Part shown: positions 44,852-53,225 of the stretch, in pieces
Position numbering within the stretch: the stretch's first letter is position 1
Layout of the letters: each line of letters begins with the position of its first letter
Origin: Marinobacter sp. HL-58
GTDB taxonomy: Bacteria > Pseudomonadota > Gammaproteobacteria > Pseudomonadales > Oleiphilaceae
Assembly: GCF_001314605.1 (NCBI RefSeq)
Contig: NZ_LIHP01000011.1
Location: 186,001 to 250,000 of the forward strand
Direction of reading: 5' to 3'
Length of the DNA stretch: 64,000 bases
Translations under genes and position numbers: made by a program
The notes under the pieces: model-generated
What the model saw: only the letters and a program-made list of their open reading frames with translations
What the model was told of the DNA's origin: nothing
Databases searched by the model: none

Positions 44852-45109
44852 ATGCCAGCGGAGAAGCACGACCTGATTCACGAAATGCCCGAATCCAAAG
44901 AAGCCATTCACTACCTGAAAACCAGCAACAACCATTTCGCAAAACTGTTTGACGAGTATCATGAGATTGATCATGCCGTTCATCACTTCGAAGGTGGTGC
45001 AGCAAACACCTCTGACGAACATCTGGAAAATCTCAAGAAACAGCGCCTGAACCTGAAGGACCAGTTGTCTGGAATGATTCGCGAGTACGAGTCGTCAGCA
45101 TCACAGTGA
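44852..45109 (+). CDS. YdcH-family (DUF465) small protein
   Basis: The product has 85 residues from ATG 44852. The pattern HDLIHEMPESKEAIHYLKTS ... HFAKLFDEYHEIDHAVHHFE then LKKQRLNLKDQL is that of YdcH/DUF465 proteins, short helical coiled-coil proteins of unknown function. An upstream in-frame ATG at 44819 is less likely. The 332-bp gap to the next gene (45110-45441) holds nothing I can identify. Confidence 0.86.
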   Translation: MPAEKHDLIHEMPESKEAIHYLKTSNNHFAKLFDEYHEIDHAVHHFEGGAANTSDEHLENLKKQRLNLKDQLSGMIREYESSASQ

Positions 45110-45441
45110 GCGAACGGTAAAACGGTAAGAAGAGGACGCTGAATCTGGCAGTCCTGGCACGATGGGCAATCAAGGAGAGCTTTATAGCCGGGCTGCTTTT
45201 TTCTGACCCAAGATGGGAAACCGGAAGTGTCGGTTGCCGCGAAAGTTCGTTGAGTATCCTGACAATACCAATCCATTAAGCCAAACAGATATCGGCAAGT
45301 CCCGGGGCTGCCATCACCGTCGTATCTCCGGTCAGGACGATGCTCAGAATTAACAAAACGCAACTGAATCAACAGTTCATTCTGAGTATCCTCCGGCCTT
45401 GTACTCTTCAGTGATGCACAAAGTCAGGACACTCATTGCAA

Positions 45442-45834
45442 ATGACCAAGACCGATCTCGTATTCCAGAGCTATGGAAGATGCTGTAACCGCGATGCGTT
45501 TTTTGTCGACTTCTACGAATCCTTCATGGCCAGCTCGACCATCATCAGGGATCGCTTCGAGAACACGGATATGGCAGCGCAGCGCCACTTGCTTCGAAAC
45601 GGCATCATGCAGCTGATCCTGCACGCACGTGGCATGTCCGACCGAAAGCTGAAAGCGCTGGGAGAAAGCCACAATCGCACCCACTACGACATCAAACCGG
45701 AATGGTATTCACTCTGGCTGGACGCCCTGATGAAGACTGTCCGTATCCATGACCCCGAATACACAAAAGAACTCGATGCTGCCTGGAGAGAGGTTTTAAC
45801 CCCTGGCATTGACCTGATTCGCGGGGCATATTAA
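45442..45834 (+). CDS. Bacterial globin
   Basis: The product has 130 residues from ATG 45442. All-helical, with globin landmarks: YESFMASSTIIRDRFENTDM in the early helices, a likely proximal His in ESHNRTHYDIKPEWYSLW (heme side) and DPEYTKELDAAWREVL at the end. It resembles single-domain bacterial globins that bind O2 or NO. It lies just past the two-component genes, facing them. Its role is unknown; oxygen or nitric-oxide handling is the usual guess. Confidence 0.83.
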   Translation: MTKTDLVFQSYGRCCNRDAFFVDFYESFMASSTIIRDRFENTDMAAQRHLLRNGIMQLILHARGMSDRKLKALGESHNRTHYDIKPEWYSLWLDALMKTVRIHDPEYTKELDAAWREVLTPGIDLIRGAY

Positions 45835-45863
45835 GCCCCAGGAGCACAACGTCCGTTGATGAC

Positions 45864-46499
45864 CTACTGATCAATGCCGCGAACCAGCCCCAGGCCTATC
45901 GCCACTTGCACCAACTCGGCAAAAGAATCAACCTTCATCTTGGCCATCATGTTTGCCCGGTGGCCTTCAACAGTTTTCCGGTTGATCCCCAGTTCGTCTG
46001 CCGCTTCCTGGTTAGACAGCCCCTTGACGATCAGCTCCAGGACCTGACGCTCTCTTCTGGTGAGGCTTTCGTAGTGCTCTCTCACACGTGCCTGAGAACT
46101 ACGCCGCGCGAATCTTGCCCAGTCTTTTTCCAGAGCATTGTGTACGTGATCAATCAATACCTGATCGTCAAACGGCTTCTCGATGAAAGTCATGGCCCCC
46201 TGAGTGAGGGCCGTCACTGCCATGTCCACATTGCCATGGGCCGAGATCATGATAACCGGTAGCTCAACATTGTACTCAGGCAGTTTCTTCTGCGCATTGA
46301 TCCCGCTCAGCCCGGGCATCCGTACGTCCATAACAATACAACCACTTTGGCCGGTATCGAAGTCATCAAAAAACGCCAGTGCATCCTCGTAGGTCCGCAC
46401 ATTGAGGCCGACAGACTCAAGCAGCCACTTCAGGGAATCTCGTACGTCTGCATCATCATCAATAACAAAAACCGTTTGCGCGTCGTTGTTGGAGGTCAT
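45864..46499 (-). CDS. FixJ/NarL-type response regulator
   Basis: The product has 211 residues. The receiver domain has DDD at 14-16, phospho-acceptor Asp58 in CIVMDVRMPG, and the switch Ser/Lys (ISAHGN, EKPFD). A LuxR-type HTH follows at about 140-205 (LTRRERQVLELIVKGLSNQE). It is 6 bp downstream of the histidine kinase gene and is phosphorylated by it. FixJ-like regulators activate, and targets here are probably the neighbouring acyl-CoA genes. Confidence 0.92.
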   Translation of the reverse strand: MTSNNDAQTVFVIDDDADVRDSLKWLLESVGLNVRTYEDALAFFDDFDTGQSGCIVMDVRMPGLSGINAQKKLPEYNVELPVIMISAHGNVDMAVTALTQGAMTFIEKPFDDQVLIDHVHNALEKDWARFARRSSQARVREHYESLTRRERQVLELIVKGLSNQEAADELGINRKTVEGHRANMMAKMKVDSFAELVQVAIGLGLVRGIDQ

Positions 46500-46505
46500 G
46501 AATGA

Positions 46506-48026
46506 TCAGTCAGCAATATTCAGGGTAAATGAAAAGCACGCACCTCCCTCCGGGAGGTTGTCTGCCCATAGCTCGCCACCAAGATTCTCCACCAATGAAC
46601 GACTGATGGCCAGCCCCATTCCAAGCCCTGTTTGCTTGGTTGAAAAGAAACGATCAAAAAGACGAGACATATCTGCCTCTGAAATTCCTGCGCCCTGATC
46701 TTTAACCTGCACGCGCAATTGCCGTCCCTTATCCTTCGCAACACTGATTCTTACAGTTGAAAACTGTTCAGCAGCAGGTGAGCCGCTTGCCTCAATGGCG
46801 TTGACGATCAGGTTCAGCAAGACTTGCTCCAACTGGATACGGTCACCCAACACCAGAGGCAGATCGTGGTCAATTTCAAAAACAAGCCTCACGCTGTGCC
46901 GGTCCGCCATCGATTCACAGAAATCAATCATGTCGCGGATCAGCGCCGCCAGATTGAGCTCGGTAACAACCGGCTCCTGCTTGCGGGTAAAGTCCATCAT
47001 CCGGTGAACGATCTCACCGGCCCTCAATGCGGTTCGTATGCTGCGGGTAATCGGAAGCTCGATATCACTCCAGGCAAGACTCTCCTTCCCCGCGAATCGC
47101 CGTTCGATCCCTCGGAGGAAGTTCACCATCGCCGAAAGCGGCTGGTTAAGTTCATGCGCCAGGCTGGATGCCAACTCACCCATAGTCACCAGCCGACTGG
47201 CGTGATCAATGTCCGCCTGGTACTGCTTCAGCTGTTCTTCTGCAGCCTTCTTTTCTGTGAGATCGTGGGCGACGAGTGAAAAATACTCGATATCTCCATG
47301 CAATGAGCGGTGGGCCAATAGTTCAAGAAGCACTGGAATACGCCCGCCCTTGAGACTCCGCATGGTCAGCTCTCCTCGCCAGTATCCGGTTTGGCTGGCA
47401 GAGGAGAATCCCTCCTGCATTAATTGTCTTGCGTCTTTTTCCGTGAGAAAACCAGCAAGAGCCGAGGAACTGTAGTCTGTTTCCTCCAGTTCCAGGGCAA
47501 CGCGGGCAGCTTCATTCAGATGCGAGATGGTGAAGTCCAGGTTCACAAAAATGACGAGATCCTGAGTACTCTCCAACACTCTGGCAAGCCGCCTGTTAGC
47601 CTTATCTGCCTTGATTCGGTGGGTCGCATCGCGGGAAACCACTAGAATTTCCCGAATCTCATTGGTATCCGGATCCCGAATGGTGCGGCTGGTACTCTCG
47701 AGCCAGGTGTAGTGACCGTCTTTGTGCCTGAATCGATAGGTATGGGTATAAAGGCCACGATCATAATTGACGGTTGGTGCCCGCAACCTGAAATCTTCCA
47801 CATCGTCCGGATGGTAGAGATCATAAGCAGACATACCCACGATCTCCTCAACGCTATAGCCCAACAAATGGGTAACGGCTGGCGATGCATAGATGAACCG
47901 CCAGTCCTCTGGCGTGTGCCTCGAAATCATGTCGGTTGACTGCTCAGCCATCTCTGCCAGCAGTCGGTTGCGCTCGGCGTCGTCCGTCAACGCGGTTAGC
48001 CCCTCTTCGGGCGTCCGGGTTTTCAT
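46506..48026 (-). CDS. PAS-domain sensor histidine kinase (FixL-like)
   Basis: The product has 506 residues from ATG 48026; a TTG two codons upstream has a better-spaced GGAG. Two PAS domains (about 20-140 and 150-260) precede the HisKA domain with phospho-acceptor His in SSLAHELNQPLSAM, and a C-terminal HATPase with DQGAGISEAD and GLGMGLAISRSLVE. There is no transmembrane segment, so it senses an intracellular signal, perhaps an acyl or redox cue. No heme-binding His is evident in the PAS domains, unlike FixL. Confidence 0.9.
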   Translation of the reverse strand: MKTRTPEEGLTALTDDAERNRLLAEMAEQSTDMISRHTPEDWRFIYASPAVTHLLGYSVEEIVGMSAYDLYHPDDVEDFRLRAPTVNYDRGLYTHTYRFRHKDGHYTWLESTSRTIRDPDTNEIREILVVSRDATHRIKADKANRRLARVLESTQDLVIFVNLDFTISHLNEAARVALELEETDYSSSALAGFLTEKDARQLMQEGFSSASQTGYWRGELTMRSLKGGRIPVLLELLAHRSLHGDIEYFSLVAHDLTEKKAAEEQLKQYQADIDHASRLVTMGELASSLAHELNQPLSAMVNFLRGIERRFAGKESLAWSDIELPITRSIRTALRAGEIVHRMMDFTRKQEPVVTELNLAALIRDMIDFCESMADRHSVRLVFEIDHDLPLVLGDRIQLEQVLLNLIVNAIEASGSPAAEQFSTVRISVAKDKGRQLRVQVKDQGAGISEADMSRLFDRFFSTKQTGLGMGLAISRSLVENLGGELWADNLPEGGACFSFTLNIAD

Positions 48027-48122
48027 TGTCAAGCGTTTCTCCGATCTCGGGTTGCCTTGATTACTCTATTCTGACGATGTCAGGGGCCCCTGGCCACGCT
48101 GCTGCCGGGCCCCCTTTTACGG

Positions 48123-48668
48123 TCAGCGCAGAAACTCTTTACTGAAATCTTTGAACTCAGGCATATCAGAACGACGCAGCCATTCGAATCCGACCATTTC
48201 TTTCGTCACGATTGCCGCCCCCGCCTGTTCCATCCTGCGCAACGCCACTTCCGTGTCGTATGGATTTCTTGCAGAAATTGCATCGGCAACTACAAACACA
48301 TCAAATCCCTTCTCAAGCAGTCTCAGTGTGGATTGCATCACACAGGCCTGAGATTCCATACCACAAAGCACAACCTGCTTACGGCCATGGGCCTGGAAGG
48401 CTGCTTCAAAACCGGGATCATCAATACAGGAAAAAAAAGTCTTGCCATGAATGCGTTCCGGCCCTACCAGCTCCTGAAGTCTCTCTTCTGTATGTCCCAA
48501 ACCATCCGGATACTGCTCCGAACCGATAACCGGCACATCCATTAACCGGGCCAGGCGAACCAGCCAGCTGCAATTCTCTACCAAGCGCTCACTTTCGTAT
48601 ACGCCAGATAGCAAACGTGCCTGAACGTCGATCACTGCAACGATGACATTATTCTTATCCATCAACAT
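48123..48668 (-). CDS. Isochorismatase-fold (cysteine hydrolase) protein
   Basis: The product has 181 residues from ATG 48668 with AGGAGG 7 nt upstream. The catalytic triad of the family is visible: Asp in VAVIDVQARLL, Lys in HGKTFFSC and Cys in GMESQACVMQS. It hydrolyses an amide or ester; nicotinamidase-type, carbamoylsarcosine-type and isochorismatase enzymes share this fold, so the substrate is open. It lies next to the MaoC gene in the same direction, 16 bp apart. Confidence 0.85.
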   Translation of the reverse strand: MLMDKNNVIVAVIDVQARLLSGVYESERLVENCSWLVRLARLMDVPVIGSEQYPDGLGHTEERLQELVGPERIHGKTFFSCIDDPGFEAAFQAHGRKQVVLCGMESQACVMQSTLRLLEKGFDVFVVADAISARNPYDTEVALRRMEQAGAAIVTKEMVGFEWLRRSDMPEFKDFSKEFLR

Positions 48669-48684
48669 ATAACTGCCTCCTGAC

Positions 48685-49116
48685 TTACGCCGGCCTGCGA
48701 TCAACCATGTTAGTGGCAACGCCTTCTGCAACGACCGTATCGCCTACTTTGCAAACGGTTTCCAGTTTCACCCGGCGTCGTTCTTGATTGATTTCTATAA
48801 CTCTGGCGGAAGCTACCACCGTGTCACCAATGTGAACCGGGGCTTTGAAACTGATCTGCTGGTCAATGTAGATCGCGCCCGGGCCAGGCAGACGGGTACC
48901 CAGTACTGCCGAGATCAGGGCAGCACTGAACATGCCATGGACGATCCGCTGCTTGAATGGCGTGGTCTCGGCGTATTCCGCGTTTATATGCACAGGATTG
49001 TCATCACCACTGATACCTGCGAACAGCACCACATCTGCCTCTGTGATGGTCTTTGCATAAAAAGACTCCATCCCAACTTCCAGATCTTCCAGATAGTAAC
49101 CGTGTAATTCTCGCAT
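48685..49116 (-). CDS. MaoC-like (R)-specific enoyl-CoA hydratase
   Basis: The product has 143 residues with a single hotdog domain and the hydratase motif FAGISGDDNPVHINAEYA (Asp and His of the active site). It hydrates enoyl-CoA to (R)-3-hydroxyacyl-CoA, as PhaJ does. It points away from the malonyl-CoA decarboxylase gene and shares with it the region that holds the hairpin at 49173-49194. PhaB-like and acyl-CoA dehydrogenase genes nearby fit a fatty-acyl-CoA pathway. Confidence 0.88.
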   Translation of the reverse strand: MRELHGYYLEDLEVGMESFYAKTITEADVVLFAGISGDDNPVHINAEYAETTPFKQRIVHGMFSAALISAVLGTRLPGPGAIYIDQQISFKAPVHIGDTVVASARVIEINQERRRVKLETVCKVGDTVVAEGVATNMVDRRPA

Positions 49117-49172
49117 TGTTTATTCCTTATGTTGATCCATGAGCTTACTAGATTACTGGTTTATGACTGTAG

Positions 49173-49198
49173 AACCAAGTATTTTTACTTGGTTTTTT
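49173..49198. promoter_or_regulatory. Palindrome upstream of malonyl-CoA decarboxylase, shared element with 57928
   Basis: AACCAAGTA (49173-49181), TTTT, TACTTGGTT (49186-49194) form a perfect 9-bp inverted repeat followed by a T-run. Its 16-nt right part TTTTTACTTGGTTTTT (49182-49197) recurs exactly at 57928-57943, upstream of the opposite operon. The location argues for a regulator-binding site more than a terminator. Confidence 0.6.
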
Positions 49199-49265
49199 CA
49201 AGGACCTCTGATAGCCTTCCCGCAACAACAAAGACAACACCGCTTTGCAAAGAGGGAAATGCGGT

Positions 49266-50633
49266 ATGCAGAGTCAACCCGTAAGTATTTTCGAAAGAGC
49301 CTTCAAGAAACTGGTTCCCGGTGGCCTGGAATCAGTTAGCCGGCGTGGTGCAGACATCATGAGTATCGCCGAAGACCTACCGGAAACAGACGTTGCCATT
49401 GTCAAAGAATGGATTGAAAACTGTTTGGCGGAGAATGGTGGCCAGGTAGAAGCGCGAAACCGGGCAGCGTTGCTGGGCCGCGCCTACCTGAAACTCTCGC
49501 AAACCGGCAAGATCCGATTTTTTGGCTTGCTCTCGGAGCAGTTTGGTGTTGAAGAAAGCAGTGTTGAGAAGGCGATTGACCACTGGCATAAAGCCGACGC
49601 AAATCGGAAAACAACGGCAGCCCAGGCACTGCGCAAGGCTCTGGAGCCCAGCCGTATAGCTCTTTTGAAACAATTCAATGGCGTTCCGTCCGGAGTCAAA
49701 TTTCTGGTGGACATGCGGGATGAACTGCTCAACTTCTGCAAAGACTATCCGGCCCTGAAGCCCCTTGAAACTGACCTGCGAGACCTGTTGGCCACCTGGT
49801 TCGACGTTGGCCTTCTTCAACTGGAAGAGATCAACTGGAACTCAAGTGCGGCCATGCTCGAAAAGCTCATTGCCTATGAGGCGGTGCACGCTATCAAAAG
49901 CTGGAACGACCTGAAGAATCGACTGGATTCAGACAGGCGTTGTTTCGCCTTCATACACCCAAACATGCCAGATGAGCCTTTGATTTTTGTTGAAGTCGCC
50001 CTGGTAAATGGCCTCGCCGGTAACGTGCAGAAGCTGCTGGATGAGAGTGCACCAACCCAGGATATCAATACCGCCGATACGGCAATTTTCTATTCAATCT
50101 CTAATGCCCAACGCGGACTGGCAGGCATAAGTTTTGGCAACTTCCTGATCAAGCAAGTCGTGAAACGGTTGCAGGACGAGTTCCCGCAATTGAAGCAGTT
50201 CGCCACACTGTCACCAGTTCCCGGTTTCCGTCGCTGGCTTGACAGCACACCAGCGGACAGATTGCGAGAGTTACCGGGTGGCGAGAAATGGCTCAGTTAT
50301 CCACCACCAAGAGATCCCGATCCGGCAAATTTGGTAGACCCTGCCGGAGGCCAACAGGAAGCCATTATGAAGCTAGCTGCAGCCTATCTTTGCACGACCA
50401 GACCCGGAAATGGTCGCGCAATAGATCCGGTTGCACATTTCCATCTCAGCAACGGCGCACAGATTGCTCGTCTGAATTGGCTGGCGGACACCTCCGAGAA
50501 AGGCATAAGCCAATCCGCTGGGCTGATGGTGAATTATCTGTATGAGCTTCCCAAAATTGTTCACCGCAGCGAGCGGTACACCTCCATGGGGGTGATTTCA
50601 CAATCATCTGCCATCAAAAAACTTCTGAAATAA
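49266..50633 (+). CDS. Malonyl-CoA decarboxylase
   Basis: The product has 455 residues from ATG 49266. It has the MCD C-terminal signature FHLSNGAQIARLNWLAD with the catalytic His, then KGISQSAGLMVNYLY, and the earlier FFSISNAQRGLAGI-like segment (IFYSISNAQRGLAGISFG). It converts malonyl-CoA to acetyl-CoA and CO2. Placed with acyl-CoA synthetase, acyl-CoA dehydrogenase and semialdehyde dehydrogenase genes, it suggests breakdown of a C3/dicarboxylic acid through malonyl-CoA. Confidence 0.93.
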   Translation: MQSQPVSIFERAFKKLVPGGLESVSRRGADIMSIAEDLPETDVAIVKEWIENCLAENGGQVEARNRAALLGRAYLKLSQTGKIRFFGLLSEQFGVEESSVEKAIDHWHKADANRKTTAAQALRKALEPSRIALLKQFNGVPSGVKFLVDMRDELLNFCKDYPALKPLETDLRDLLATWFDVGLLQLEEINWNSSAAMLEKLIAYEAVHAIKSWNDLKNRLDSDRRCFAFIHPNMPDEPLIFVEVALVNGLAGNVQKLLDESAPTQDINTADTAIFYSISNAQRGLAGISFGNFLIKQVVKRLQDEFPQLKQFATLSPVPGFRRWLDSTPADRLRELPGGEKWLSYPPPRDPDPANLVDPAGGQQEAIMKLAAAYLCTTRPGNGRAIDPVAHFHLSNGAQIARLNWLADTSEKGISQSAGLMVNYLYELPKIVHRSERYTSMGVISQSSAIKKLLK

Positions 50634-50660
50634 ACAGCGACTGAAAATGAGGAGAACACA

Positions 50661-51410
50661 ATGACAAATCGAATTGCCGTTGTAACCGGATCTACCGGTG
50701 GGCTGGGTACCGCTATGTGTAAAGCAATGGCCAGCCAGGGTCGAAAAGTGATTGGCACGCACCTGCCTGGCAACGAGTTCACTGCTGAAGCGCAGAAATG
50801 GCAGGCTTACCTGCGAGAGGAAGGTGTTGATGTTGCAATCTACCCGCTGGACGTTACCGATTTCGAGAACTGCCAGACATTTGTCCAGACTGTAGAGAAA
50901 GAGCAGGGGCCAATCGAAATCCTTGTAAATAATGCAGGTATTACCAACGATGCTCCATTAAAGAAAATGCAGCCGGAGCAGTGGAACCAGGTCATCAACG
51001 TGAACCTGAATTCCATGTTCAATATGTGCCGCCAGGTTTTTGACGGTATGTGTGAACGCGGCTTCGGGCGGATCGTAAACGTGTCTTCCCTGAATGGTGA
51101 GAAGGGCCAGTTCGGCCAGTCCAACTATGCGGCGACTAAAGCGGGCATCTATGGCTTCACCAAATCCATCGCACTCGAAGGCGCCCGTAAAGGCGTCACT
51201 GCCAATGCGGTATCTCCGGGCTATATAGATACACCGATGGTCCGCAAGGTACCGGAGAAGGTGCTCAACACCATTGTTGAGGGCATTCCTGTCGGCCGCC
51301 TCGGCGAGCCGGAGGATATTGCCCGGGCTGTCGCATTCCTGACAGCGGATGACGCAGGCTTTGTGACTGGCACCAACATGTCAGTCAATGGCGGCCAGTA
51401 CATGAGCTAA
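50661..51410 (+). CDS. phaB: Acetoacetyl-CoA reductase-like SDR
   Basis: The product has 249 residues. NADP motif TGSTGGLG (10-17), NNAGITND, catalytic Ser in NVSSLNGE and YAATKAG, and GFVTGTNMSVNGGQYMS at the end. The segment GEKGQFGQSNY is typical of PhaB. It reduces acetoacetyl-CoA to (R)-3-hydroxybutyryl-CoA; no PHA synthase is in the window. It has GAGGAG upstream and lies between the MCD and acyl-CoA dehydrogenase genes. Confidence 0.9.
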   Translation: MTNRIAVVTGSTGGLGTAMCKAMASQGRKVIGTHLPGNEFTAEAQKWQAYLREEGVDVAIYPLDVTDFENCQTFVQTVEKEQGPIEILVNNAGITNDAPLKKMQPEQWNQVINVNLNSMFNMCRQVFDGMCERGFGRIVNVSSLNGEKGQFGQSNYAATKAGIYGFTKSIALEGARKGVTANAVSPGYIDTPMVRKVPEKVLNTIVEGIPVGRLGEPEDIARAVAFLTADDAGFVTGTNMSVNGGQYMS

Positions 51411-51421
51411 GGGGACGAACA

Positions 51422-53203
51422 GTGATCGAGTATAGAGCACCCACTCGGGACATGGCGTTTACCCTACAGCAGGTCGCCGGATTCTCAGAAATGGCCAAAG
51501 CCTGCGGCTACGAAGAGGCCAGCGATGACGTTGTTGCAGCCATTCTCCAAGAAGCAGCAAAATTTTCGAGTTCGGTCATTGCGCCAATCAACGCTGCCGG
51601 CGACCAGTCCGGCGTGCATCTGGAGCCGGACCACAGTGTGATAACACCGGACGGTTTTGCCGAAGCCTATCAGCAGTATGCCGATAGCGGCTGGGCCAGC
51701 CTGCAGTTTGATCCAAAGTTCGGCGGCCAGGGGCTGCCATTCTCCCTTGCCATCCCGGTTCAGGAAATGTGGCACGCCGCCAATATGGCCTGGGGGCTCT
51801 GTCCTCTGTTATCGCAAGGTGCTGTCGAAGCGCTTTCCGAGAATGCCAGCGATGCCCTCAAGCAAAAGCTCCTCCCGAAAATGATCTCGGGGCGCTGGAC
51901 CGGAACCATGAACCTGACTGAACCTCAGTCAGGATCTGACCTTTCCGATATTCGCACAAAGGCGTGGCAAGATGGTGATGTCTATCGGATCAAAGGCCAG
52001 AAAATTTTCATCACCTGGGGCGAACACAACATGGCAGAGAACATCATCCACCTGGTGCTCGCCCGCCTGCCTGATGCACCCCCGGGAGTTAAAGGCATTT
52101 CCCTGTTTGCCGTCCCGAAATATCTTCCGGATGTTTCCGGCGAACCCGGCGAGCGAAACGACTGCCGTGCCGTATCGTTGGAACACAAGCTTGGGATTCA
52201 CGCCAGCCCTACCTGCGTCATGAGCTATGGTGATAATGAGGGAGCCATCGGCTATCTGGTCGGTGAAGAAAACCAGGGCCTGGCATGCATGTTCACCATG
52301 ATGAACAACGCGCGGCTAACAGTTGGGTTGCAAGGAGTGTCCATTTCGGAACGAGCCTACCAGCAAGCACGAGACTACGCCTTCGAGCGAACCCAGGGCA
52401 CAGCACCCGGCGAACATCCGGGTGTCTCTCCAATCATCAGACACCCGGATGTTCGCCGGATGCTGATGACCATGAAGGCCCTGACAGAAGCAGCACGTGG
52501 GCTCGCGTATACCGGATGTGTTGCCGTGGATTACGCCAACACCCTGCATCTTCCCGATGGTGCCCGCGAACGCTATCAGCGTCGCGCTGACCTGCTGACA
52601 CCGTTGGTAAAAGGCTGGTGTACGGAAATCGCCCAAGAAGTCACGTCGCTGGGAATCCAGGTCTATGGCGGCATGGGGTTCATTGAAGAAACCGGGATTG
52701 CTCAACACTATCGGGACGCAAGGATTCTGCCGATATACGAGGGTACCAACGGTATTCAGGCACTCGACCTCGTTGGCCGGAAGATCATTCGCAATCAGGG
52801 CAAAGCCATGGCGGAGCTGATTGATGATATGCGGCAGCTTACCGTGCCCGTTCAAAGAACCTCATCACTCACTGCCGAACGACAGGCAAGATTTGACCAG
52901 GCCGTTGCCTTCCTCGAAGATGCCACTGGCATTGTGCTCGACCGCGGTAACGACGATCAGTTTACCGGTTCTGTTGCCCATAATTATCTGATGCTCAGTG
53001 CAACCGTGACAGCAGCCTGGCTAATGCTGAAATCCACAACCGCCGCAGCGAAGCAAAGCATTGACGAGGACTCGTATGCGGCCAGCAAGCTGGCAACAAC
53101 CAACTTCTTTTTTGACCACATTCTGCCGCGCAGTTCAGCCTACGTGACCGCGTTGCGATCCGGTGATGATGCCATCATGGCATTGCCGGAAATTGATTTC
53201 TGA
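51422..53203 (+). CDS. Acyl-CoA dehydrogenase (long FadE/DmdC type)
   Basis: The product has 593 residues and starts at GTG. It contains FAD contacts (TMNLTEPQSGSDLSDIRT), YRIKGQKIFITWG, and the C-terminal catalytic base region DARILPIYEGTNGIQALDLVGRK. Length and motifs match the DmdC-like group, which acts on 3-methylmercaptopropionyl-CoA and other short acyl-CoAs. The exact acyl substrate is not certain. It is 11 bp after phaB and 22 bp before the ALDH gene. Confidence 0.92.
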   Translation: MIEYRAPTRDMAFTLQQVAGFSEMAKACGYEEASDDVVAAILQEAAKFSSSVIAPINAAGDQSGVHLEPDHSVITPDGFAEAYQQYADSGWASLQFDPKFGGQGLPFSLAIPVQEMWHAANMAWGLCPLLSQGAVEALSENASDALKQKLLPKMISGRWTGTMNLTEPQSGSDLSDIRTKAWQDGDVYRIKGQKIFITWGEHNMAENIIHLVLARLPDAPPGVKGISLFAVPKYLPDVSGEPGERNDCRAVSLEHKLGIHASPTCVMSYGDNEGAIGYLVGEENQGLACMFTMMNNARLTVGLQGVSISERAYQQARDYAFERTQGTAPGEHPGVSPIIRHPDVRRMLMTMKALTEAARGLAYTGCVAVDYANTLHLPDGARERYQRRADLLTPLVKGWCTEIAQEVTSLGIQVYGGMGFIEETGIAQHYRDARILPIYEGTNGIQALDLVGRKIIRNQGKAMAELIDDMRQLTVPVQRTSSLTAERQARFDQAVAFLEDATGIVLDRGNDDQFTGSVAHNYLMLSATVTAAWLMLKSTTAAAKQSIDEDSYAASKLATTNFFFDHILPRSSAYVTALRSGDDAIMALPEIDF

Positions 53204-53225
53204 TACACCCCGGAGGTAAGTCCTC

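Noticed and set aside
45160..45180. TGGCACGATGGGCA looks like a sigma-54 promoter before the globin gene
   Set aside because: The -12 element lacks TTG, and it is about 270 bp from the globin start.
48081..48117. Hairpin of AGGGGCCC/GGGCCCCC followed by TTTT as a terminator
   Set aside because: The T-run is on the plus strand, where no gene ends; on the minus strand there is no T-run after the stem.
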